37,511 bases of DNA from an uncultured Collinsella sp. (GCA_958453935.1 CAUDZT010000017.1:1-37511), one strand, 5' to 3'; positions 1 through 7,743 are shown, numbered from the stretch's first letter. The notes: generated by a model from the letters alone, not told the origin. Numbers and translations are program-made.

Positions 1-19
1 GCAATATGTAGCCGCTCGC

Positions 20-1807
20 CTACATCAAGCGCAGGCTGACGTCCTTGAGCTGGGCGCCGCTAACGGCACTCGGGGCGCCCGACATGAGGTCGGAGCCGCT
101 GGCCGTCTTGGGGAACGCCATGACGTCGCGAATGGAGTCGGAGCCGGTGAGCAGCATGCACACGCGGTCCAGGCCCAGAGCGAAACCGCCCATCGGGGGC
201 GCACCAAACTTGAGCGCCTCCATGAGGAAGCCGAACTGAGACTCGGCGCGCTCCTCGGTAAAGCCCAGAAGCTTGAGCATGGACATCTGCATCTCGGCGT
301 TGTGGATACGCATACCGCCGCCACCGGCCTCAAAGCCGTCCATGACAAAGTCGTAGGTGCAAGAGCCGGCTGCCAGCGGATCTGCCTCGATCTTGGCGAT
401 GTCGGTCTCGGTCGGCAGGGTGAAGGGCTGATGCTCGGCTGCATAGGCCTTGCGGTCCTCGTCCCAGTGGAACAGCGGGAAGTTGACGACCCACAGGAAG
501 TCGTGGCCCTCGCGCTTGATCTCGAGCGCGTTAGCCATGTGGGAACGCATGCCGCCCAGGATCTCGTCGGAGAGCAGGCGCGGGCCGGCGGCGAACATCA
601 CAAGGTCGCCGGGCTCGACGTCCATGCGCTCGCGCAGGGCGGCCATCTCCTCGTCCGAGAAGAACTTGACGATGGGGCTGTTGATGGAGCCGTCCTCGCG
701 GAATGCGATCCAGGCCAGGCCCTTGGCGCCAAACGTGGAAGCCACGCCGGCAAGCTTATCGATCTTGGCGCGAGCCCAGGCACCGGCGCCCTTGGCGTTG
801 ATGGCCTTGACGACAGAGCCCTCCTCGTTTGCGGCGGTCGCAAAGACCTTGAACTTGGAGTTGGCGAAGATGTCGGTCAGGTCGACCAAGTGCATGCCAT
901 AGCGGGTATCGGGCTTGTCGGAGCCATAGGTGTCCATGGCCTCCCAGTAGTTCATGCGACGCAGCGGCGTGGGCATCTCGACACCCATGCGGCCGAAGGC
1001 ATCGGCAAGAACCTCTTCGAGCGCGCTCATAACGTCGTTCTGGTCCACGAAGGACATCTCGATATCGACCTGGGTGAACTCGGGCTGACGGTCGGCACGC
1101 AAGTCCTCGTCGCGGAAGCACTTGGCAACCTGATAGTAGCGCTCGACGCCACCGACCATAAGCAGCTGCTTCAGGAGCTGCGGGGACTGCGGCAGGGCGT
1201 AGAAGTTGCCCGGCTGGATGCGGCTGGGGACGATGAAGTCGCGGGCGCCCTCGGGCGTGGACTTGAACAGGGAGGGCGTCTCGACCTCCATGAACTCACG
1301 GTTGTGCAGCGCCTCGCGAATGGCAAAGGTAAAGTCGGAGCGCAGCTTGAGGTTGGCCATCATCTCGGGACGACGAAGGTCCAGATAGCGATAGCGCAGG
1401 CGGGTGTCCTCGCTGGTCTCGATGCCGTCCTCGATCTGGAACGGCGGGGTGACGGACGTGTTGAGCACCTCGGCGTGGTCGGTCAGGACCTCGATCTCGC
1501 CGGTGGCGAGCTTGGTGTTGGTGGTCTCCTCGCCACGGGCGCGCACGACGCCGTGAATCTTGATGGGCCACTCGGGACGCATGGTCTCGGCGATCTTAAA
1601 GGCATCGCCGTCGGAGTGCTCGGGGTCGAAGGTGAGCTGCGTGATGCCCTCACGGTCGCGAAGGTCGCAAAAGATTAGGCCGCCGTGGTCGCGGCGACGG
1701 CTCACCCAACCGGTGAGGGTGACCTCTTCGCCCACGTTCTCGAAGCGAAGCTCGCCGCAGGTACGGGTGTGCATGGAATGCTCATCGATGGGACGGGTCT
1801 GGCTCAT
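20..1807 (-). CDS. aspS: Aspartyl-tRNA synthetase, bacterial type
   Basis: Charges tRNA-Asp with aspartate in the cytoplasm. The 595-residue length fits the bacterial form, with an N-terminal OB-fold anticodon domain (about 15-130), a class II catalytic core, and the GAD insertion characteristic of bacterial AspRS. Motif 2 (YYQVAKCFRDEDLRADRQPE, 224-243) and motif 3 (GGFALGLDRVCMLL, 540-553) are intact. The ATG at 1807 follows an AAAGGAGG ribosome site at 1817-1824; a second in-frame Met (residue 12, MHTRTCGEL) is a less likely start because it has no comparable site. The L1 loop reads RRRDHGG, with His41 where discriminating enzymes usually carry Leu. This suggests a non-discriminating enzyme that also charges tRNA-Asn (inference). 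It is divergent from serB. Confidence 0.97.
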   Translation of the reverse strand: MSQTRPIDEHSMHTRTCGELRFENVGEEVTLTGWVSRRRDHGGLIFCDLRDREGITQLTFDPEHSDGDAFKIAETMRPEWPIKIHGVVRARGEETTNTKLATGEIEVLTDHAEVLNTSVTPPFQIEDGIETSEDTRLRYRYLDLRRPEMMANLKLRSDFTFAIREALHNREFMEVETPSLFKSTPEGARDFIVPSRIQPGNFYALPQSPQLLKQLLMVGGVERYYQVAKCFRDEDLRADRQPEFTQVDIEMSFVDQNDVMSALEEVLADAFGRMGVEMPTPLRRMNYWEAMDTYGSDKPDTRYGMHLVDLTDIFANSKFKVFATAANEEGSVVKAINAKGAGAWARAKIDKLAGVASTFGAKGLAWIAFREDGSINSPIVKFFSDEEMAALRERMDVEPGDLVMFAAGPRLLSDEILGGMRSHMANALEIKREGHDFLWVVNFPLFHWDEDRKAYAAEHQPFTLPTETDIAKIEADPLAAGSCTYDFVMDGFEAGGGGMRIHNAEMQMSMLKLLGFTEERAESQFGFLMEALKFGAPPMGGFALGLDRVCMLLTGSDSIRDVMAFPKTASGSDLMSGAPSAVSGAQLKDVSLRLM

Positions 1808-1834
1808 ACCAGTGATCCTCCTTTATGGATCTGT

Positions 1835-1900
1835 GCCGCCCCGTGTCGTTCCGGGCGGCGTCGTACAGATTCGCCCGGCCTGCGTAAACCGCGCAGCCGG
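1835..1900 (-). promoter_or_regulatory. aspS leader with two GC-rich stem-loops
   Basis: The aspS leader can form two hairpins: 1875-1884 with 1892-1900 (one bulged base) and 1835-1841 with 1853-1859 (perfect 7 bp). A TAAGAT hexamer at 1913-1918 on the minus strand could be the -10 element, giving a leader of about 100 nt. No T-box specifier or antiterminator motif was recognised, and there is no U-run after either stem. A regulatory role is possible but unproven. Confidence 0.3.
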
Positions 1901-2063
1901 ACATGGCGTTCTATCTTATCGCACCCGCGTCGATGTGCCGCGGAAAAGTAGCTCCTGCCCAAAGACTTGACGGAGACGAAACAATTGACGCACCGCGACA
2001 CCCGCCCGCGCTCGTCACGTGCGACAATATGCCCCAATAAAACAGCACTCGGAAAGGCCCGCC

Positions 2064-2699
2064 ATGACTGCACGCCTCATCGTTATGGATATCGACTCCA
2101 CGCTCATCAACCAGGAGGTCATCGACCTGTTGGGCGAGGAGGCCGGCGTAGGCGAGCAAGTGGCACAGATCACTGAGCGCGCCATGCGCGGCGAGCTTGA
2201 CTTTAAGCAGGCGCTCGAGGAGCGCGTGGGGCTGCTTGCCGGCTTGGACGAGAGCGTGTTCGAGCGCACCTTTGAGCGCGTGACGTTTACCCCCGGCGCG
2301 CTGGAGCTTGTGCGCTCGGCGCACAGCAAGGGCTGGAAGGTCGGCGTGGTAAGCGGCGGCTTTCACGAGGTCGCCGATAAGATCGTGGCCGCCGCGGGCA
2401 TCGACTTTTGCCTGGCTAACCGCCTGGAGGTCGTGGACGGCAAGCTCACGGGTAAGTTGGCTGCCGACATTGTGACCAAGGAGTCCAAGCTCATCCAGCT
2501 GCTGGACTGGGCAGTTGAGTGCGGCGTCGATATGGCCCACACCGTCGCGATCGGCGACGGCGCCAACGACATCCCCATGATTCAGGCCGCGGGCACGGGC
2601 ATCGCGTTTTGTGCCAAGCCCAAGACGCGCGAGGCCGCCCCGTTTGCCATCGACGAGCGCAATCTGATGCTCGCCATGGACATCATCCTGCGCGACTAG
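2064..2699 (+). CDS. serB: Phosphoserine phosphatase (HAD family)
   Basis: Hydrolyses L-phosphoserine to serine, the last step of the phosphorylated serine pathway, in the cytoplasm. The 211-residue protein has the HAD motif I DIDST (nucleophile and acid/base Asp near residue 8), motif II VVSGGF, and motif III/IV GDGANDIPM with the conserved downstream Lys region, in the SerB order. The ATG at 2064 follows GGAAAGG at 2051-2057; a longer reading from 2019 lacks a ribosome site and the family N-terminus. Standing alone between aspS (divergent) and larB, it seems to be its own transcription unit. Confidence 0.93.
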   Translation: MTARLIVMDIDSTLINQEVIDLLGEEAGVGEQVAQITERAMRGELDFKQALEERVGLLAGLDESVFERTFERVTFTPGALELVRSAHSKGWKVGVVSGGFHEVADKIVAAAGIDFCLANRLEVVDGKLTGKLAADIVTKESKLIQLLDWAVECGVDMAHTVAIGDGANDIPMIQAAGTGIAFCAKPKTREAAPFAIDERNLMLAMDIILRD

Positions 2700-2735
2700 C
2701 CAATCCGTCTAGCAATTGAATCAGTCTGTCCTATA

Positions 2736-2769
2736 GTTTCCGAACAATTCTGTCTTAGTGTTCGGAAAC
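2736..2769. promoter_or_regulatory. Perfect 11-bp inverted repeat before larB
   Basis: GTTTCCGAACA (2736-2746) and its exact reverse complement (2759-2769) are separated by 12 bp. The right arm overlaps a possible -35 (TTCGGA, 2761-2766), 18 bp from a TAAACT -10 at 2785-2790. This position suits an operator for the larB-larC-tetR unit. It could instead be a serB terminator stem, but no U-run follows on the plus strand, so an operator seems more likely. Confidence 0.45.
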
Positions 2770-2813
2770 ATACCCTTTGAGTGCTAAACTTTGCGCCGTC
2801 GAAGGGAACATAT

Positions 2814-3596
2814 ATGGATAAGCGAGATCTAGAGCAGCTGCTGAGCGATGTTGCCGGCGGAGCAGTCACCCCTGCCGACGCCCTCACGCGCATCCAGACG
2901 GCTCCGACCGCCGATTTGGGCTTTGCGCAGCTCGACCTTTCGCGCGGGGTGCGCCAGGGAGCCGGCGAAGTTGTCTACGGCGCCGGTAAAACCGCCGAGC
3001 AAATTGCCGCCATTATCAAAGCATTACTCGATGCCGGCCAGGAGCGCATCCTAGTCACGCGCCTGGACGACGAAAAGGCAGCCCGCACCTCGGAGCTCCT
3101 CGGCAACGGCATCGACCTGGGATATGTCCCGGACGCCCAGCTCGCCCTCGTGGGTGGCAAGCCCTCCCCCAACGGCAACGGACGCATCGTCGTCGCCTGC
3201 GCCGGCACGAGCGACCTGCCCGTTGCCGAGGAAGCCGCGTTGACGGCCGAGTTCTACGGCAACGAGGTCGATCGCCTCTACGACGTGGGTGTCGCCGGCC
3301 TGCACCGTCTGCTCGCGCATGCTGAGGAACTTGCCCAGGCGCAGGTGGTCATCGCCATCGCCGGCATGGAGGGCGCCCTGGCGAGCGTCATCGGAGGCCT
3401 TGTGAGCTGTCCGGTCATCGCCGTCCCCACCAGCGTGGGCTATGGCGCGAACTTTGGCGGCATGGCCGCACTGCTCGCCATGCTCAACTCCTGCGCCAGC
3501 GGCGTTTCGGTCGTCAATATCGACAACGGCTTTGGCGCCGCCTATCAGGCAAGTCTTATCAATCATCTGAGCGCCGGCACGTCCTGCGCCCGCTAA
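2814..3596 (+). CDS. larB: LarB, pyridinium-3,5-biscarboxylic acid mononucleotide synthase
   Basis: First enzyme of nickel-pincer nucleotide (NPN) cofactor synthesis: it carboxylates the pyridinium ring of nicotinic acid adenine dinucleotide and releases AMP (known for the Lactobacillus plantarum enzyme). The 260-residue protein has a short N-terminal helical part and a PurE-like C-terminal domain. The latter carries the segments GAGEVVYGAGKT (50-60), VACAGTSDLPVAEEA (127-141) and PTSVGYGANFGG (205-216). Cys227 in NSCASGVSVVNIDNG matches the region of the catalytic Cys of the known enzyme. The ATG at 2814 follows AAGGGA at 2802-2807. It is 10 bp from larC, so the two are co-transcribed. Confidence 0.93.
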   Translation: MDKRDLEQLLSDVAGGAVTPADALTRIQTAPTADLGFAQLDLSRGVRQGAGEVVYGAGKTAEQIAAIIKALLDAGQERILVTRLDDEKAARTSELLGNGIDLGYVPDAQLALVGGKPSPNGNGRIVVACAGTSDLPVAEEAALTAEFYGNEVDRLYDVGVAGLHRLLAHAEELAQAQVVIAIAGMEGALASVIGGLVSCPVIAVPTSVGYGANFGGMAALLAMLNSCASGVSVVNIDNGFGAAYQASLINHLSAGTSCAR

Positions 3597-3606
3597 GGAG
3601 CATTTC

Positions 3607-4524
3607 ATGTCCAACCATCAGCACACGCTTATCATCGACGGCACCTCGGGCATCAGCGGCGACATGACCGTCGCGGCCCTGCTCGACCTGGGTGCCAGCG
3701 AGGAGCATCTGCGCGACCAGCTCGCCACGCTGCCGGTCGGCGGCTTTGAGATTGCCGTTACACGCGTAAACAAGCATGGCATCGACGCCTGCGACTTTGA
3801 TGTTCAGCTGGCTGAGGAGCTCGAGAACCACGACCACGACATGGTCTGGCTCTACGGCAACGAAGCGGGCACCGAGCACACACATGAGCATGAGCACTAC
3901 CATCATGATCATGGCGAGCACGAACACGAGCACTGCCACGAGCATGACCATGAGGCCCACGGTCATGGCCACGAGGGTCACCATCACGCCCACCACCATC
4001 ACCACCGTTCTTTGGCGGATGTCACCGCCATCATCGATGACTCGCAGCTAAGCGATGGCGCCAAGCGTCGCGCGCTCGCCATCTTTACCGCGCTCGCCGC
4101 CGCCGAGGCCAAGGCCCACGGCAAAACGACCGAGACCGTCATGTTCCACGAGGTGGGCGCCATCGACTCCATCGTCGACGTCTGCTCTGTCGCCATCTGC
4201 CTCGATGACCTAGGTATTGAGGACATCGTGGTCGAGTCGCTCTCTGAGGGTCACGGTACCATCCGCTGTGCCCACGGTCTCATGCCCATTCCCGTCCCCG
4301 CTGTCGTCAACCTGTGCCAGGCGGGCAATATCGCCCTCACGCCCGCGCCGGTCGCCGGTGAGCTCGTGACGCCCACGGGCGCCGCCATCGTCGCCGCACT
4401 GCGCACGTCCGAGCACCTGCCGGCCCGCTACCGCATCGAGGCCGTCGGCTACGGCGCCGGTAAGCGCCCCTACGAGGGTTGCTCCGGTACGCTCCGCTGC
4501 CTGCTCGTTCACACGGACGCATAG
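3607..4524 (+). CDS. larC: LarC N-terminal part (LarC1-like) nickel insertase, lacking the C-terminal domain
   Basis: LarC inserts nickel into the pincer nucleotide in a CTP-dependent reaction. This 305-residue protein matches the N-terminal LarC part: start HTLIIDGTSGISGDM, central FHEVGAIDSIVDV, and AGELVTPTGAAIVAAL followed by VGYGAGKRPYEG. Residues 91-133 are a metal-binding-type tract with 24 His in 43 residues. It ends at LRCLLVHTDA, just where full-length LarC continues into the CTP-binding LarC2 domain. L. plantarum makes full LarC by a programmed frameshift, but here the next bases (4527 on) already encode a TetR protein and no LarC2-like sequence follows in any frame. The missing part must be encoded elsewhere, or the protein works without it. 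Confidence 0.88.
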   Translation: MSNHQHTLIIDGTSGISGDMTVAALLDLGASEEHLRDQLATLPVGGFEIAVTRVNKHGIDACDFDVQLAEELENHDHDMVWLYGNEAGTEHTHEHEHYHHDHGEHEHEHCHEHDHEAHGHGHEGHHHAHHHHHRSLADVTAIIDDSQLSDGAKRRALAIFTALAAAEAKAHGKTTETVMFHEVGAIDSIVDVCSVAICLDDLGIEDIVVESLSEGHGTIRCAHGLMPIPVPAVVNLCQAGNIALTPAPVAGELVTPTGAAIVAALRTSEHLPARYRIEAVGYGAGKRPYEGCSGTLRCLLVHTDA

Positions 4525-4526
4525 CC

Positions 4527-5066
4527 ATGGATGCCCGCAAGGCAAAAAGCCGCGCCGCCATCGTCGCGGCGTTCTCCGAACTGCTGCGCGAAGAGGACTA
4601 CGGCAAGATCACCGTCGGCGACATCATCGCTCGCGCCCATGTGGGTCGGGCCACGTTCTACGGCCTCTTCAAGAGCAAAGATGACCTACTGTCCGAACTC
4701 GTGAGCGACATCTGCACCCACGCCCTCGACGACGATGGCACACCGCTCGATGATCCGCTCGTACAAGTCGAGCATATCCTCAACAACCTCTGGGAACGCC
4801 GCCAGGGCGTACGAGCCCTCGTAGCCGGCGCCGGTTCACGCGTCTTCGCCGACTGCTTACGCAAGACCATCATGTCACGAGCAGCCGAAACCGTCCCCAC
4901 CGACCCAAACGGCCCCGCCGCCACCATGGACCGAAGCTTCCTACTACACCACATAGCCTCAAGCTTCGTAGGAATGGTCCAATGGTGGGCCTGGCACAAC
5001 TTCCAAGCAGATAAGACCGAAGTAGCCAAAGACTACCTATCAGCCATTAAGCCTCTCTTCAACTAA
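4527..5066 (+). CDS. TetR/AcrR-family transcriptional regulator
   Basis: A 179-residue one-component regulator. The N-terminal TetR DNA-binding domain is clear (about residues 8-55: AIVAAFSELLREEDYGKITV, then AHVGRATFYGLFKSKDDLL), followed by an all-helical ligand domain of undefined specificity. The ATG at 4527 is 2 bp after the larC stop, so it is translationally linked to larBC and probably controls this lactate racemase locus, possibly through the repeats at 2736-2769 or 6125-6139 (inference). The last ~75 codons use many A-ended codons (CTA, ATA, TCA, GTA) that are rare in neighbouring genes, which hints at a different history for the C-terminal half. Confidence 0.85.
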   Translation: MDARKAKSRAAIVAAFSELLREEDYGKITVGDIIARAHVGRATFYGLFKSKDDLLSELVSDICTHALDDDGTPLDDPLVQVEHILNNLWERRQGVRALVAGAGSRVFADCLRKTIMSRAAETVPTDPNGPAATMDRSFLLHHIASSFVGMVQWWAWHNFQADKTEVAKDYLSAIKPLFN

Positions 5067-5225
5067 GCAAGAAGCTCATCCCAAAGCATCGCCCCAACCC
5101 AGGGCGCCACGCCTCCCAAAGTGTCAACAACAGATCAACGCCCCTATCAGCAACAAGCCCCTCCCATCCAAATTCAGATATATGTTGGGTTGCTTGCTCG
5201 AGCGCAGCAAAGATCCCACAGCTGG
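5067..5225. other. Spacer with no recognised feature
   Basis: This is the 159 bp after the tetR stop and before the long hairpin at 5226-5340. No gene, RNA or repeat was recognised in it. Confidence 0.5.
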
Positions 5226-5340
5226 CCGCATGGGGTAACTTCCCAGCGCATTCCGCAGGACGCAAAAAGGCTCGCCGCACGAAGTGCGCAGCGAGCCTTT
5301 TTGCATGTCCGAGGACGCGCTGGGAAGTTACCCCATGCGG
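5226..5340. repeat. Long hairpin element A (shared core, private arms)
   Basis: A near-continuous hairpin. Outer arms 5226-5249 and 5317-5340 are a perfect 24-bp inverted repeat. Inside lie TCC/GGA, GGAC/GTCC, a 14-bp stem (GCAAAAAGGCTCGC with its complement), a CGCAC/GTGCG stem and a GAA loop. Bulges AT and CA sit on the right strand. The inner stem followed by TTTTT resembles an intrinsic terminator readable from both strands, which suits its place between converging tetR and the channel gene (27 nt past the channel stop). The 67-bp core recurs at 7773-7841 with covarying stems. Confidence 0.85.
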
Positions 5341-5367
5341 ACGGCGGACAACCTATGTAGCCTCAGA

Positions 5368-6099
5368 CTAGAACATGCCCAAGAAGCCATGCACAAACAG
5401 CGCGGCCACAATAGCACCGACAAACGGCGCGATGCCAGGAACAAGCAGACCATACTTCCAGTTGTTGTCGGCCTTGTTCTTAATCGGCAGCACCTGATAG
5501 GCCATGCGAGGACCAAGGTCACGTGCCTGGTTCATGGCGAAGCCGGTGATGCCGCCCATGCCCATGCCAACAGCCCAAACGATCAGGCCGACGCAGATGG
5601 CGAGCATCAGAACGTTCTCGCCGGCGCGGCTAGCGGCAGCAAGGATGGCGCTGATGAACACGAAGGTGCAGATGGCCTCGCAGAAGAAGTTACGAGCATA
5701 GTTCGTGCCCTCGGTGGTGGGGTTGGTCGAGAAGATGTTGCGCTGGGCAATGGGGTCGACGACGCCCTCGGAAGCCTTGAACTCATCGGCATACATAAAC
5801 CAAGCGATCACGGCACCCACAAAGCCGCCGAGCATATCGGCAAGCATGAAGGGGATGCAGTTGCCCCACGGCACCAGGCCGACGATGCACTGGGCAAGCA
5901 CCATGGCGGGGTTCATGCACACAGCGCCGCCAAAGACAAACAGGCAGACCGAGATGCCAAAGGACCAGGTGGTGATGGCAAACATATGGCCGGAGCCCTG
6001 ATACTTGGTGCCCTTGAGCACGGTATCGCAGTGAACACCCACGCCAAAGACGATCATGAGGGCCGTTGCGCCGAATTCGCAGAGGAGTTTGGTAAGCAT
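5368..6099 (-). CDS. MIP-family channel (aquaglyceroporin/LarD-like)
   Basis: A 243-residue, six-helix membrane channel of the aquaporin/glycerol facilitator family, probably carrying small neutral solutes such as undissociated lactic acid, as LarD (GlpF1) does in L. plantarum. That link is inferred from its position beside larA. The first half-helix motif is normal (GAVCMNPAMV, N63-P64-A65). The second reads MNQARDLGPR (N190-Q191-A192-R193-D194), so the usual Pro of the second NPA box is Gln (codon at 5527-5529). The Arg of the selectivity filter and the Asp typical of glycerol facilitators are kept. The ATG at 6099 has a modest ATAAGG site. It lies 49 bp downstream of larA and forms an operon with it. 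Confidence 0.9.
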   Translation of the reverse strand: MLTKLLCEFGATALMIVFGVGVHCDTVLKGTKYQGSGHMFAITTWSFGISVCLFVFGGAVCMNPAMVLAQCIVGLVPWGNCIPFMLADMLGGFVGAVIAWFMYADEFKASEGVVDPIAQRNIFSTNPTTEGTNYARNFFCEAICTFVFISAILAAASRAGENVLMLAICVGLIVWAVGMGMGGITGFAMNQARDLGPRMAYQVLPIKNKADNNWKYGLLVPGIAPFVGAIVAALFVHGFLGMF

Positions 6100-6124
6100 A
6101 AAACCTTATCTTTCTTGTCGGTTA

Positions 6125-6139
6125 TAAACGATTCGTTTA
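6125..6139. promoter_or_regulatory. 15-bp palindrome between larA and the channel gene
   Basis: TAAACGATTCGTTTA is a 7-bp perfect inverted repeat around one central base. It lies in the 49-bp gap before the channel gene, a size and form typical of TetR-family operators. No second copy was found near larB or larA, so which regulator binds it, if any, is unknown. Confidence 0.35.
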
Positions 6140-6148
6140 AGCCGCGCG

Positions 6149-7426
6149 CTAGTGCTGTGCGACAACAACACCCAGGCCATCGGGGATGACGGCGACCTTG
6201 GCATCGGCACCCTTCATCTCAAAGGCGAGCTTGAGCGCCTCCTCGAGGGTGTTGACCGGCGTCATGTGCATATCCTTGAGCATCTGGTGATCGCACAGGT
6301 CGGTAACCATGATCACGGGGTGATGTGCCAGGATGCGAGCGAAAATCTGGCTCGTCCACTGATCGGGCAGGGTCTCGTCCTTAGGACGGTCGATGCAGGC
6401 GCGCTCAAACTCTGCCGGATCGTTGTCGGCGATGTTGTGGTAGAAGCCCTCGCCACCGTGACCGTCGGCACAACCGGCGACGTCGATGATCACGCCGCCC
6501 TCGGGGAGCGTTGCCTCGGCAGCGCACATGCCCTTCACGGCCTGGTAGATGTTCTGGTCGAGCGGGTAGCCGCCGTTGGTGGTGATGGCGATATCGCACT
6601 CGACGGGCTCAACGCCGGCAAGGCTCTTCACGAACTCGCAGCCAGCCTCGTGCGCCTTGTGGATGTCGCCGGCAAAGGAGCCGATGACCTCGTGCTTGCC
6701 GTTGAGCACCACGTTGAGCACAAAGGCAAGGTGAGCCATCTCGGCGGCGGCAAACATGTCCTCGCTCACGTGGTTGTGGCACAGGTTGCCGGCACGCGAG
6801 TGGGAATCGTTCACAAACTGACCGTTGTGGTTGTACATGATGGTCTTGTAGCTGGCGATGCCAGGCAGGACGGACTTGCGGCTACCAGAGAAACCGGCAA
6901 AGAAGTGCGGCTCAATAAAGCCCTCTGCAAGCAGCAGATCGCAATCGGCCGCAATCTTGTTGATGATGCACTCGCCACCAGAAGGCAGGGTGCCGATCTT
7001 TTTCATCATGCTGTCGTCAGTCGCGACGTGCATAACGATTTCTTCGTTGGCAACGATCTCCTCGCCGTACTTGTTGACGAGCTCCTCGTGCGTCGACGGA
7101 CGATGCATACCCGTAGCAACCAGAATGCGAACGCGCGCCTCAGGCGCAGCGGAGTGGATGTGATGCAGCAGAATAGGCATCGTCACACGCGAGGGAACGG
7201 GACGCGTATGATCTGAGCTAATGATGACAATATCCTTCTTGCCAGCACAAAGCTCCTCGAGCGAAGGCGAGCCGTAAGGGTTGGCAAGCGACTCCTCCAC
7301 CAGCTCTTCCTGCGATTTCGTGGTCTTAAACTCGTTTTGATGACCTTCCATCACACCCGCGAAGTTCTTATCCTCGAGTTCCAGATGCAACGTCTTGTGG
7401 TCAAACGGCAGTTCACATTCAAACAA
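6149..7426 (-). CDS. larA: Lactate racemase, nickel-pincer enzyme
   Basis: Interconverts L- and D-lactate by hydride transfer on the NPN cofactor. The 425-residue protein has every residue known to hold the cofactor in L. plantarum LarA, at identical numbers from the chosen start: H108 (ATGMHRPSTHEE), H174 (EGFIEPHFFAGF), K184 (SGSRKSVLPGIASY) and H200 (MYNHNGQ). That agreement, plus AAAGGAAGAGG upstream, fixes a TTG start at 7426. The reading from 7567 adds 47 residues with no homology. SSDHTRPVPS and the C-terminal VAVIPDGLGVVV are also typical. It leads the larA-channel operon, facing larB-larC-tetR. Confidence 0.95.
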   Translation of the reverse strand: MFECELPFDHKTLHLELEDKNFAGVMEGHQNEFKTTKSQEELVEESLANPYGSPSLEELCAGKKDIVIISSDHTRPVPSRVTMPILLHHIHSAAPEARVRILVATGMHRPSTHEELVNKYGEEIVANEEIVMHVATDDSMMKKIGTLPSGGECIINKIAADCDLLLAEGFIEPHFFAGFSGSRKSVLPGIASYKTIMYNHNGQFVNDSHSRAGNLCHNHVSEDMFAAAEMAHLAFVLNVVLNGKHEVIGSFAGDIHKAHEAGCEFVKSLAGVEPVECDIAITTNGGYPLDQNIYQAVKGMCAAEATLPEGGVIIDVAGCADGHGGEGFYHNIADNDPAEFERACIDRPKDETLPDQWTSQIFARILAHHPVIMVTDLCDHQMLKDMHMTPVNTLEEALKLAFEMKGADAKVAVIPDGLGVVVAQH

Positions 7427-7743
7427 TGACGAGCGCCCTCTTCCTTTCAACTGACACACTAGATAAACCGTTGGAAGGATACGCCGCTCACCGAAAAACA
7501 CCACCGTCCACCGACTCATTAACACAACGTTCATATTTGACCCACAACAAAACAACCGCGATCCCAAACGGGACCGCGGCCGCTACAGTCGTAAGTCAAG
7601 AAGCGCCACATGCATCTCAATCCCGATCGATAAGACGCGAGGCGCGAAGCGCCAAACGCGCCGCCGGGACAAACCCCATCCAAAACGCGCAAAGCGCGCC
7701 ATTATTCCCCCAGCCAGTAATCCACCGAAGACCGGACATCGTA
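7427..7743. other. Spacer upstream of larA
   Basis: A GC-rich non-coding stretch. Apart from the hairpin at 7556-7579 it holds several short self-complementary runs (for example around 7638-7651 and 7684-7698). No gene was recognised. The larA promoter must lie here but no convincing -35/-10 pair could be chosen. Confidence 0.4.
7542..7579 (-). terminator. Hairpin plus U-rich run upstream of larA
   Basis: On the minus strand a 10-bp stem (7570-7579 with 7556-7565, one G-U pair, loop 7566-7569) is followed by TTGTTTTGTTG. It ends about 115 nt before the larA start. It may stop transcription arriving from ppc, or act as an attenuator if the larA promoter lies further upstream. Confidence 0.5.

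Noticed and set aside
302..1678. 458-codon open frame antisense to aspS
   Set aside because: A shadow of the conserved synthetase; no ribosome site or domain.
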